A stretch of DNA of 10,108 nt from Christiangramia sp. (GTDB lineage Bacteria > Bacteroidota > Bacteroidia > Flavobacteriales > Flavobacteriaceae), in assembly GCA_024644145.1 (NCBI GenBank), contig JAHELO010000030.1, positions 1 through 10,108 on the forward strand, given 5' to 3'. A program made the position numbers and the translations under genes. This document shows positions 1 through 6,714 of this stretch, one piece after another. The notes under the pieces were generated by a model. The model did not search any database. It saw nothing but the letters and a program-made list of their open reading frames with translations, and had not been told where the DNA came from. Positions within the stretch are counted from its first letter, which is position 1, and each line of letters opens with the position of its first letter.

Positions 1-439
1 ATACTTTTTCTGTTTCACCTTCGTAATTATATCCCCCAATGATCTCATATTGGTGAGTGATCTCACTAAGGTCCTGGATAAGCTGATTATAAGATTCACT
101 TTCATAATCTGTACGGGTTGCCAGCTGCTCATTGATCTTCTCCATCTTGCCTTCCAGCATCTTGATTTCCACAAAAGCCTGATGTGCCTCATCTAAAACG
201 GTCCTGCCGTGTTCAAAATCAAGGTCCTGCTTTAAAAATCCTATCTTCAGCTCTTTATCCTTGGCTATTTGCCCAGAGTCATATTCCTGATCTCCAGCAA
301 TAATCTTTAATAAAGTAGATTTTCCAGCACCGTTTTTTCCAATAAGACCAACTCTGTCACCACCACCAAGCCGGAAGCTAACTTCTTTAAAAAGATATTC
401 GCCCTGAAATGAAACTGAAAGATTATGAATATTAAGCAT
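1..439 (-). CDS. ABC-F family ATP-binding protein, N-terminal part (runs off left edge)
   Basis: The first 146 codons of an ABC-F ATPase are present, starting at the ATG at 439-437 and running off the left edge. ABC-F proteins are soluble, carry two fused ABC domains and no membrane part, and mostly act on the ribosome (translation factors of the EttA/Uup type, or antibiotic protection). The start reads MLNIHNLSVSFQG, a typical ABC-F opening. The Walker A motif GKNGAGKST lies at about residues 34-42, followed by the Q-loop region GFLKQD near residue 70. A charged stretch after about residue 90 (MLEGKMEKINEQLATR) fits the helical arm of the first domain. Signature and Walker B motifs lie outside the window, so the subfamily cannot be assigned; the family call is firm. 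The gene is transcribed divergently from the DUF983 gene, with 53 bases between start codons. Confidence 0.9.
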   Translation of the reverse strand, partial: MLNIHNLSVSFQGEYLFKEVSFRLGGGDRVGLIGKNGAGKSTLLKIIAGDQEYDSGQIAKDKELKIGFLKQDLDFEHGRTVLDEAHQAFVEIKMLEGKMEKINEQLATRTDYESESYNQLIQDLSEITHQYEIIGGYNYEGETEKV

Positions 440-492
440 TAACCCGTATTTTTTGCAAAGATGCTTAAATTTGTGATGCAAAAAAAATTAAG
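440..492. promoter_or_regulatory. Divergent intergenic region with a possible TANNTTTG -7 element
   Basis: This 53-base gap must hold promoters for both the ABC-F gene (leftward) and the DUF983 gene (rightward). On the plus strand TAAATTTG at 466-473 matches the Bacteroidota -7 consensus TANNTTTG exactly and would start a transcript roughly 10-15 bases before the ATG at 493. No TTTG-like -33 element sits at the usual 19-base distance, so the match may be chance. On the minus strand CATCTTTG (456-463) is a one-mismatch -7 candidate, with a TTTG (479-482) only 15 bases upstream. Neither start has a Shine-Dalgarno sequence, as is usual in this phylum. Confidence 0.35.
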
Positions 493-879
493 ATGGGCTT
501 ACTCAAGGGAACTAAAATTTACAGCATTCTTACCGGTACATGTCCTGTATGTCAGGAAGAAAGCATGTATATAGAAAATAATCCTTATAAGATAAATAAG
601 GTCTTGAAAATGCATGAAAGATGTTCTAATTGCAATACGAAATACAAGATCGAACCATCTTTCTTTTACGGCGCCATGTATGTAAGCTATGCGGTAGGAG
701 TGGCTTTCTCTGTAGCTACTTTTATTATAGCCTATGTTCTTCTAAAAGCGACTATTCTAGGATCGTTTTTTGCGATCGTGGCTACTTTGATAGTTCTAAT
801 GCCGGTGATCATGAGGTTATCCCGAAATATCTGGATAAACCTGTTCTTTAGCTACAGAAGATCTGCAAAAAGTAATTAA
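493..879 (+). CDS. DUF983 family small membrane protein with Cys4 zinc-ribbon-like motif
   Basis: This 128-residue protein matches the DUF983 pattern. A short N-terminal cytosolic part carries two cysteine pairs, C17-P-V-C20 and C44-S-N-C47, spaced as in a zinc ribbon. Two hydrophobic helices follow (about residues 59-84 and 87-106), then a basic tail (RRSAKS). The PSFFYGAMYVSYA stretch after the second cysteine pair is characteristic of the family. The molecular function of DUF983 proteins is not established. Metal binding by the four cysteines is an inference from their spacing. The gene is the only rightward one in the window, is read divergently from the ABC-F gene, and converges on the oxidoreductase gene with a 4-base overlap. 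Neighbours do not suggest a pathway. Confidence 0.85.
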   Translation: MGLLKGTKIYSILTGTCPVCQEESMYIENNPYKINKVLKMHERCSNCNTKYKIEPSFFYGAMYVSYAVGVAFSVATFIIAYVLLKATILGSFFAIVATLIVLMPVIMRLSRNIWINLFFSYRRSAKSN

Positions 880-1934
880 TTAGAAGAGTAATACTTTTGA
901 GTAAATCGGGTTAGATCTATCTCAGCATCTAATTCCATACCCATTTCTATATTCCTCAATAATTCCGTAGCCATATTCGGGGCGATCAAAACTCCCCTGC
1001 TGCCAAACCCATTACAGCAGTACATATTATTTATTTCCGGATGTTCACCCACTAGAGGTTTCCGGTCTACTACCGCAGGGCGAATTCCAGCCACCTGGTC
1101 TACCACCTCAAAATCACATTTAATAAGATTTTTAAGATCCTTTATCAGGCGTTCTCTGGCCTGTTTGGTAATATGAGGTGTCTTATCCTGATTATCATAA
1201 GTAGCTCCCGCTTTATAAAGGTCATTACCCAGAGGCATGAGAAAAACAGAAGCTTTCACTGCAAAATCCAGTTTAAGATCTTCGGAATGTATGATTATAT
1301 ATTCTCCCTTATTTCCCCGTAACGGCAAATAATTAAAAAATGGGTTTTTCTTTAACCCGAAACCTTCACAAAAAATGATTTTCCTGGTTTTCACCCCGGA
1401 GTATTCAAAATGGTCTTTCTCTGTATGAAGCTTAGCATAATTGAAAGTTTGTTTTTTGAGACGGGTATTATCTGCCAGGTATAACCGATAATTATCCAGG
1501 AGTTTTTCGGTATCTATATTCCCGGTATGATTAACCCTGCCCAGGGAATAATTTGCAATTAGATTAGGATTATCATTCCTCTTCAGGTCAGGATCCAGGT
1601 AGGGTGAAACCAAAGGCCTGTCTGTAGCCTGAAACCAGTCATTTTGCTCCTCGGCAGAATGAAATCTTCGGTAAATATTCCAGTATTGGATTAGTTTAAC
1701 CTGGAACTTCTTCTCCAGTTTTTCATAAAATGGAAGAGCTGTCCTCATTTGCTCAGCAGCCTTCCAGGCCGGAGTAAACCTTTTTAAGATCACCGGATTA
1801 AAGATCCCGCCGGCAACGTAGGACGAACTCTGTGAATCATCTTCATAAACCAGGAAATCTTTTCCCCGGGTTTCCAGTTCCTCGGCAACAGCAAGACCAC
1901 TTAAACCGAGACCTACAATTATATAATCTAACAT
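876..1934 (-). CDS. FAD-dependent oxidoreductase, DAO (D-amino-acid oxidase-like) family
   Basis: This 352-residue flavoprotein opens with a Rossmann FAD-binding motif, GLGLSG at residues 8-13, and an acidic residue (E31) at the end of the second strand that would contact the adenosine ribose. A second family hallmark sits at the C-terminus: GIRPAVVDRKPLVG (283-296) followed by NGFGSRGVLIAP (308-319), the strand-loop that closes over the flavin in glycine/D-amino-acid oxidase-type enzymes (Pfam DAO). These enzymes oxidise C-N bonds using FAD. The substrate cannot be told here, and no transmembrane helix or signal peptide is seen, so it is probably cytosolic. Some resemblance to the oxidase half of MnmC is possible but unproven. 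It follows gldN on the same strand but lies beyond a strong terminator, so it is probably transcribed separately. Its stop overlaps that of the convergent DUF983 gene. Confidence 0.85.
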   Translation of the reverse strand: MLDYIIVGLGLSGLAVAEELETRGKDFLVYEDDSQSSSYVAGGIFNPVILKRFTPAWKAAEQMRTALPFYEKLEKKFQVKLIQYWNIYRRFHSAEEQNDWFQATDRPLVSPYLDPDLKRNDNPNLIANYSLGRVNHTGNIDTEKLLDNYRLYLADNTRLKKQTFNYAKLHTEKDHFEYSGVKTRKIIFCEGFGLKKNPFFNYLPLRGNKGEYIIIHSEDLKLDFAVKASVFLMPLGNDLYKAGATYDNQDKTPHITKQARERLIKDLKNLIKCDFEVVDQVAGIRPAVVDRKPLVGEHPEINNMYCCNGFGSRGVLIAPNMATELLRNIEMGMELDAEIDLTRFTQKYYSSN

Positions 1935-1980
1935 AGGTTAAAGATATTAAGGCTTTTATTTTTTATCACCATTGCATATA

Positions 1981-2005
1981 AAAAAAGCGCTCAAAAGAGC
2001 GCTTT
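1981..2005 (-). terminator. Rho-independent terminator of the gldKLMN operon
   Basis: A perfect 9-base-pair stem, AAAGCGCTC (1984-1992) with GAGCGCTTT (1997-2005), encloses a 4-base loop. On the minus strand the stem runs straight into a run of seven T (including the last three stem bases), giving a classic intrinsic terminator 21 bases after the gldN stop. The plus-strand side lacks a comparable T-run, so termination is directed at transcripts from gldN. It separates the gld operon from the oxidoreductase gene. Confidence 0.85.
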
Positions 2006-2025
2006 AATTTTCTATCTAAACAGAG

Positions 2026-2919
2026 TTAGTAACTCCACATATCCTGTTCAAAGTTTCTTATCTGTTCCTTGATCCTTTGAGATTCGAGCAGCTGCATAAA
2101 TGCATTGTCTGCAATATATTCGTCGATCTCGCGGTCTCCCTGAACATTATCTTCTTTATAAATTACCCCGTCAAATCTTCTCGAATTCAATAAGTGATCA
2201 AAAGAGATTTCCTGTGCTGTATTATTTCCGGTAAACACTTTTGCCTTATGCAAGACTTCTCGTGCATCTGGATACCATACCCAGAAAAGCTCTACAAGAT
2301 CTGTTTGACCTGAGTCTATAAAGTTAACATCGGGTGCTACAGGAGCAATTCCCAATAAACGGTATTTAAGTTCAGCTAAACGCTTATCAAAATACCATAT
2401 TCCACGTATATGATATTCTGCGATATCTGCAGATCCAAGGTCACGACGATCAATAAATTGCTCATCTACCTGTTCACCGGCATTGTATTGCTCAATTCCA
2501 AGGTCTGTAGTATCTATCTTCGATAATGTAGCCCTGATATCTTTAAGCGTCCTTTTTTCAGTGAAATATGAGTCGGCATAGATGTTCTCAATTTTACCCT
2601 GCTTTATTGCAGTTACCAGAACATCATATAACGATCTGCGGTTACCACCAATATTATTAGTATCTATAGGATAATATAGCGGAAAATTAACTCTCTCATC
2701 AAGATCTATGATCTCCCAGGTACCCTTAGACCAAAGAATGTCACGGTCACCCACATATCCATATTCCAGTGGCTTGTCTTCTTTATCTATCATTGCCATG
2801 GTCTCCGACTTCTTCCCAATATCCTCAGGTTTATCCGCATTCAGGATGTTTGCCTGACCGAAAGAAGAGACACCTGCCATCATCACAAAACCATATACAA
2901 AAATTTCTTTCAAGCTCAT
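2026..2919 (-). CDS. gldN: GldN, periplasmic ring component of the type IX secretion/gliding machinery
   Basis: GldN (PorN in Porphyromonas) binds GldK to form the periplasmic ring of the T9SS attached to the outer membrane. The frame is open from a TTG at 2925, but the first ATG is at 2919-2917. I prefer this start, which gives 297 residues and 12 bases after the gldM stop. An N-terminal signal peptide is visible: K4 followed by a hydrophobic core (about residues 6-17), with a likely signal peptidase I cut after SSFG (residue 21), leaving Gln first. The C-terminal half holds the family's best conserved block, ELFWVWYPDAREVLHKAKVF and then SFDHLLNSRRFDGVIYKEDN. Length is a little shorter than the Flavobacterium johnsoniae protein. 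No tandem gldO paralogue follows, unlike F. johnsoniae. It is the last gene of the operon, ended by the 1981-2005 terminator. Confidence 0.95.
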   Translation of the reverse strand: MSLKEIFVYGFVMMAGVSSFGQANILNADKPEDIGKKSETMAMIDKEDKPLEYGYVGDRDILWSKGTWEIIDLDERVNFPLYYPIDTNNIGGNRRSLYDVLVTAIKQGKIENIYADSYFTEKRTLKDIRATLSKIDTTDLGIEQYNAGEQVDEQFIDRRDLGSADIAEYHIRGIWYFDKRLAELKYRLLGIAPVAPDVNFIDSGQTDLVELFWVWYPDAREVLHKAKVFTGNNTAQEISFDHLLNSRRFDGVIYKEDNVQGDREIDEYIADNAFMQLLESQRIKEQIRNFEQDMWSY

Positions 2920-2931
2920 TTTCAAAACATT

Positions 2932-4473
2932 TTAATTTGTAAGCTCAATTACTACAGGAGCAACTTTCTTAAGCTTATAGCTGGAATTCCCGGCAAGTGA
3001 TGCCGAAATATCATATATCTGAACAGACTCACCTCTACCGGCACGTCTTAAGGCCGCTTTGGCTCTATCGTCTAATCTGCTACCATTTACAATGATAGTT
3101 GGCTGTCCAGGAACTTTAAATTTAAAGCCGGTAACATTAAGTTTAAGATCAAAATCGAAATCTGGTAAATTAGCACCAACGTTTGCGATCTCAAGGCTGT
3201 TTCTCTGCATGGAAACAGAACCATCTTCTCCACGAATTGTACCTACCGGTCTTGGGATATCCTTAACCCTGAAGGTCTTTCTATCTGAAACCGTCTTACC
3301 ACCAGGAAGCGTACCGCTAACACTAATAGTAACCTCTCTGGCCTGCAACGTAGTAACATCCATAAGGTAGTTTCCGGTACCACCTGCAGCTCTTAGGCCA
3401 GGTGCATTAGCACTAACATTGCTAACACCCGGAATAGAAATGGTCATTGGGTTTTGAACCCCACGATAAACCACGTTCATCTTATCAGCTGATATTACTG
3501 CTGAGTTTGGCAATGGAATAACATTATACGAATCTGAGATATCGATACTCTTCAATGAATCGTTCTCCATGTATTGTAACTTACCGGTTATCTTTTGTTC
3601 TCCAACATTACCTGCAGGAAAATCAAGAACTACCTGGCCGGCTTTAAGGTCTTTAATCTCCTTGCCATTTACAGTAACTTTTTCAAACTGAAGCGTATTA
3701 TCAAATCTTCCCAGTACCACTTTTCCTTTAAAGTTCTCACCACTAAAGAAAGCTGGCTTGTCTGGAATTACGATCGCCTCGTAGTTCTTAAGAGATACAT
3801 CACTTTGTAACTGACCTGAAAGCATAGAAGAAAGGATCTCACTTTCGGTATTCTTAATGTCTGCCTGTAATTGAGTAAGCTGAGTAATAGAGGCTACCAA
3901 AGGAAAACCTTCAAACCTGTATTTTAACCATGGAACTTTCGCTCCTTCTACGTTCTCCTCTTCAGTTGCAAATTCTTTCTGAACATTAACTTTACTTGCA
4001 ATAGCAGGATAGCTGCCGTTAAGGATTTCAGCTACACTTTCTCTGTAAGTCTTGATATTGTTTAAAAACTCCTCTCCTTTTGGAGAAATTCTACCAGACT
4101 GGAAGAACATTTCATCCATTGCAGAAGATTGATCCATTGTTTCATAATCCTTAGGATCGTCAACAGAAGTTTTTAATTCGGTTTTAATACCCTCGATATA
4201 TTCACTTAGTTCTGAAGACAGTTCGTGAATTCTATCAGCATCTTTTTTAATTGAAGTATATTTTGCCGGCTGCTCTTCTACCTTGGTAGCCAGCCCTGCC
4301 ATTAATGCGTTATTTCTTTCAGCATAATTCGCCGTAGACGCACTTAATTTTTCGTTCATAAGACCAAAGGCGGTAAGAACCTCTTTGGACATATTTAGTG
4401 CCATCATGGCGATGAAAACCAGGTACATTAGGTTTATCATCTTCTGCCTTGGCGATTGTTTTCCCGATGCCAT
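2932..4473 (-). CDS. gldM: GldM, T9SS/gliding motor stalk protein
   Basis: GldM (PorM) pairs with GldL to form the proton-powered rotary motor and reaches across the periplasm to the GldKN ring. The 513-residue length matches the family. A basic N-terminus (SGKQSPRQK) precedes the only transmembrane helix (about residues 12-33, MINLMYLVFIAMMALNMS). R9 and E31 occupy the positions reported as important in the F. johnsoniae motor. The rest is periplasmic: a helical first domain (about 36-225) and three beta-rich domains (about 225-320, 320-405, 405-513), with boundaries approximate by analogy to the solved GldM structure. The C-terminal domain contains the Gly/Pro-rich stretch FKVPGQPTIIVNG. 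The start ATG lies 53 bases after the original gldL stop at 4527, but 176 bases after the premature TAG. If gldL is truncated, this long untranslated gap could reduce gldM expression by polarity. Confidence 0.96.
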   Translation of the reverse strand: MASGKQSPRQKMINLMYLVFIAMMALNMSKEVLTAFGLMNEKLSASTANYAERNNALMAGLATKVEEQPAKYTSIKKDADRIHELSSELSEYIEGIKTELKTSVDDPKDYETMDQSSAMDEMFFQSGRISPKGEEFLNNIKTYRESVAEILNGSYPAIASKVNVQKEFATEEENVEGAKVPWLKYRFEGFPLVASITQLTQLQADIKNTESEILSSMLSGQLQSDVSLKNYEAIVIPDKPAFFSGENFKGKVVLGRFDNTLQFEKVTVNGKEIKDLKAGQVVLDFPAGNVGEQKITGKLQYMENDSLKSIDISDSYNVIPLPNSAVISADKMNVVYRGVQNPMTISIPGVSNVSANAPGLRAAGGTGNYLMDVTTLQAREVTISVSGTLPGGKTVSDRKTFRVKDIPRPVGTIRGEDGSVSMQRNSLEIANVGANLPDFDFDLKLNVTGFKFKVPGQPTIIVNGSRLDDRAKAALRRAGRGESVQIYDISASLAGNSSYKLKKVAPVVIELTN

Positions 4474-4508
4474 GTCTAATCAGTTGTTTTTAAATTAATA
4501 TAACAGCT

Positions 4509-4529
4509 TAATTGAAAAATGCTCAATTA
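4509..4529. other. Weak AT-rich hairpin at the original gldL stop codon
   Basis: TAATTGA (4509-4515) can pair with TCAATTA (4523-4529) around a 7-base loop, and the stem includes the ancestral TAA of gldL (4527-4529). It is AT-rich and has no T-run on the minus strand side, so it is not a good terminator. It might stabilise or modulate the gldL-gldM junction of the mRNA, or be chance. Confidence 0.25.
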
Positions 4530-4652
4530 GACTCTAACTTTTCCGTTCATCGCGGTTAACATTCCACCATAAACATTATTTAATGAAGCCATATTCTCAG
4601 CAAGAGAATCCATTTGTGCCTTTAATCTACCAGCATTCTCTGCCACCTCCTA
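4527..4652 (-). pseudogene. gldL: Stranded gldL C-terminal coding segment beyond an in-frame TAG
   Basis: The gldL frame meets TAG at 4652-4650 (codon 175), but the same frame continues open for 40 more codons to a TAA at 4529-4527. The continuation starts EVAENAGRLKAQMDSL and ends VYGGMLTAMNGKVRV, a typical GldL C-terminus. With the TAG counted as one residue the protein would be 215 residues, the normal family length. There is no frameshift, only one nonsense codon. A single base change from a CAG, GAG or AAG codon would explain it. Options are a real loss-of-function or truncation allele, a sequencing or assembly error, or readthrough by a suppressor tRNA; the first two are more likely. 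Confidence 0.85.
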
Positions 4653-5174
4653 GTTCACCTCAGCCTGTTTTGCAGCCGATTCTACCTGAGCTTTATAGAT
4701 ATTATTCAATGTTTCCATTTGTGCAGCAGCAACGCTAAGCTCTTCACTGTATTTCTTTTGAGAAGCCATAGAATCTACGGTAGGGGCTATACCTTTAGCA
4801 GCACCTTCAAAATTTCTAATGCTATCTCCTAAAGACGCCATTAGATTTGCATCTAATTTAGCTTCCTTAAGCATTGCATCCAATTTTTTAGAAAGCAAGC
4901 CTTCTGCTTCTTTTTCTTCAGCGATAACTGCACTTCTGTTTCTTCCTTCTCCTCCTGCCAGTTCAGGATATACAAGCGACCAGTCCAGCTCATCATCTAC
5001 CGGCTCAAATGCAGAATAAGCGAATACCAGGGCTTCTACGATAAGTCCCAGAATAAGCATCGCATTACCACCCGGCCAGTGCATGATTTTAAAAAGGGCA
5101 CCCAGAATAACTACTGATGCTCCCAGACCATACACCATGTTGGTCACTTTTTTTGTTGCTCTTGAATTTGCCAT
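4650..5174 (-). CDS. gldL: GldL, T9SS/gliding motor protein, truncated by a premature TAG
   Basis: GldL (PorL) is the inner-membrane proton-channel-like subunit that, as a pentamer around the GldM dimer, converts proton flow into rotation for T9SS export and gliding. The first 174 residues are intact. Two transmembrane helices lie at about 14-31 and 37-55, joined by the short KIMHWPGG loop. Y15, K29, H32, E47 and E57 align with the charged and polar residues studied in the F. johnsoniae motor, so the channel part looks functional. After EPVDDELDWSLVYPEL (57-72) comes a long, mostly helical cytoplasmic tail, probably coiled coil. The tail is cut at codon 175 by TAG, removing 40 residues relative to the 215-residue norm. 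It starts at an ATG 60 bases after gldK. Confidence 0.92.
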   Translation of the reverse strand: MANSRATKKVTNMVYGLGASVVILGALFKIMHWPGGNAMLILGLIVEALVFAYSAFEPVDDELDWSLVYPELAGGEGRNRSAVIAEEKEAEGLLSKKLDAMLKEAKLDANLMASLGDSIRNFEGAAKGIAPTVDSMASQKKYSEELSVAAAQMETLNNIYKAQVESAAKQAEVN

Positions 5175-5234
5175 AACTCTAATGTTTAGATTTTCTTAAT
5201 TGATTTTATTGATAGGTTTAAGTTCCAACTCCAC

Positions 5235-6599
5235 TTATGGATTCTTTTGATTTAAGGTCACATCGGTACCCAGATAATCCTGAACGGTTCTGAAACCAAT
5301 ATAACTCCTTGCCGAATCCATGTACTCATAATCCCTTGAACTTACCTGAAGGAAATATGCAACATCTTTCCATGATCCTCCCCTAACCACTTTTCTGCGG
5401 TCCTGAGGATTATTAACAGTTGGGTTCATAGTAGACATATATTCATACGATCCCGGATCGTATGAAGAATCTACCCATTCTGCGACGTTACCGGCCATAT
5501 TATAAAGACCGTAGTCATTAGGATCGTAAGATTTAGCTTCAACCGTATACAATGCCTGGTCTGCTGCATAATCTCCTCTTAAAGGCTTAAAGTTAGCCAT
5601 GAAACATCCGCGATCATTTAGAGTATATGGCCCACCCCATGGATAAGAAGCACCTTCTAATCCACCACGGGCAGCATATTCCCATTCCCCTTCGGTTGGC
5701 AACCTGTAGGAAGGAACATTTGCATCTCCTTTTTCCCGACGGAAATCATTATGATATTTAGTTCTCCACTGAGTAAACGCTCTAGCCTGTTTCCAGGAAA
5801 CGCCCACTACCGGATAATCGTCAAATGCACTATGCCAGAAATAGTCATTGTGCATTGGTTCGTTATATGAATAATTGAAGTCCTTGATCCAAACCGTAGT
5901 ATCCGGATAAATCGCGACTTCTTCCTTTTTAATAAAATTACTTCGCTTACCGCTTTGCTTCGCAGCAGACTGAATATCCATGTATGAATATTTGAATTTC
6001 AGCTTCTTCACATCTATGGTACGCTGGCCGTTATAGACCTCATCTAACGGAATGTACATAGAATCCATTACCTCGGCATAATAAACATCCGGATAATCAT
6101 TTGTATCCCAGTATATTTCTACGTCCTTGTTAAGCTTTCGGTTCTCATAATCGTCTGTTGGACCACCCTGACCATAGGTATTAAGCATATACTCCTGGTA
6201 AGGCGTAAGGTTTTCAGGGTCTGCATCGGCAAAAGCGAACTCACCAATCCCGTCATCCCCTGGTACTGCACCCTGCAGTTCGGCCATAATAGCAAGATTA
6301 ACCCTTACAATAGAATCTTTTACGTAATTCACAAATTGCCTGTACTCTGCATTTGTGATCTCTGTTTCGTCCATATAAAACGAGCGCACGGTAACCGTTT
6401 TGGGCGGTGCATTCTTCTGGCCGGCAATATCATCATCAGATTTACCCATGATGAATGCCCCTCCAGGAATTAATGTCATACCATAAGGTTTTTCCGGATT
6501 CCACTTCTTCCCCTCCGCACCTACAAGCTGTCCACGATCGCCACCACCACAGCTAGAAAGCAAGGCCAGAACAGCAATGAGCGAAATATACTTCTTCAT
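5235..6599 (-). CDS. gldK: GldK, lipoprotein ring component of the type IX secretion/gliding machinery
   Basis: GldK (PorK) is an outer-membrane lipoprotein that forms the periplasmic T9SS ring with GldN. The 454-residue protein starts with a lipoprotein signal peptide whose lipobox is LSSC, with C17 as the lipidated residue. The following GGGDRG lacks the acidic surface-export signal of Bacteroidota lipoproteins, which fits a periplasm-facing position. The body is a formylglycine-generating-enzyme-like (FGE-sulfatase/SUMF1) fold: GMTLIPGGAFIMG (40-52), DETEITNAEYRQF (77-89), YRLPTEGEWEYAARGG (298-313), GLYNMAGNVAEWV (364-376), RGGSWKD (406-412) and YIGFRTV (433-439). A large insertion of about residues 95-260 is typical of GldK. 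Only two cysteines are present (17 and 332), so the catalytic cysteine pair of true FGE enzymes is absent and the fold is structural. It is the first gene of the gld operon. Confidence 0.96.
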   Translation of the reverse strand: MKKYISLIAVLALLSSCGGGDRGQLVGAEGKKWNPEKPYGMTLIPGGAFIMGKSDDDIAGQKNAPPKTVTVRSFYMDETEITNAEYRQFVNYVKDSIVRVNLAIMAELQGAVPGDDGIGEFAFADADPENLTPYQEYMLNTYGQGGPTDDYENRKLNKDVEIYWDTNDYPDVYYAEVMDSMYIPLDEVYNGQRTIDVKKLKFKYSYMDIQSAAKQSGKRSNFIKKEEVAIYPDTTVWIKDFNYSYNEPMHNDYFWHSAFDDYPVVGVSWKQARAFTQWRTKYHNDFRREKGDANVPSYRLPTEGEWEYAARGGLEGASYPWGGPYTLNDRGCFMANFKPLRGDYAADQALYTVEAKSYDPNDYGLYNMAGNVAEWVDSSYDPGSYEYMSTMNPTVNNPQDRRKVVRGGSWKDVAYFLQVSSRDYEYMDSARSYIGFRTVQDYLGTDVTLNQKNP

Positions 6600-6635
6600 A
6601 ATTATCTTAGGTTAAGACATTTTAATTTACGGCAG

Positions 6636-6667
6636 TAAACCTATCTAATTATTTTTTAAAAAACAAT
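6636..6667 (-). promoter_or_regulatory. Candidate gldKLMN promoter (Bacteroidota sigma-A type)
   Basis: On the minus strand, ATTG (6667-6664) is followed after 20 bases by TAGGTTTA (6643-6636), one mismatch from the -7 consensus TANNTTTG with near-standard spacing to a -33 TTTG-like element. Transcription would begin near 6630, leaving about 30 bases before the gldK ATG at 6599. The rest of the 115-base gap (6600-6714) is very AT-rich and has no clear terminator for the upstream gene, so readthrough from topA and the arginase-like gene is also possible. Confidence 0.4.
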
Positions 6668-6714
6668 ATTTCAGATAAAAATACAGTAAATCAGAATAAT
6701 GTCTGAATATAATT

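Noticed and set aside
2923..2925. TTG at 2925 as the start of gldN
   Set aside because: An in-frame ATG lies two codons downstream at 2919 and gives a standard signal peptide, so it is the more likely start.
2928..2930. ATG at 2930 just after gldM as a gldN start
   Set aside because: It is in another frame and meets TGA after one codon.
4650..4652. Recoding of TAG as an amino acid (for example an alternative code)
   Set aside because: All other complete genes stop at TAA and nothing in the window supports code reassignment; a point mutation or sequence error is simpler.
5219..5237. Hairpin TAAGT/ACTTA in the gldK-gldL gap
   Set aside because: A 5-base-pair stem with a 9-base loop and no T-run is expected by chance in AT-rich sequence.
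6691..6706. Inverted repeat TCAGA/TCTGA downstream of the arginase-like gene as a terminator
   Set aside because: The stem is only 5 base pairs and AT-rich, and there is no adjacent T-run on the minus strand.
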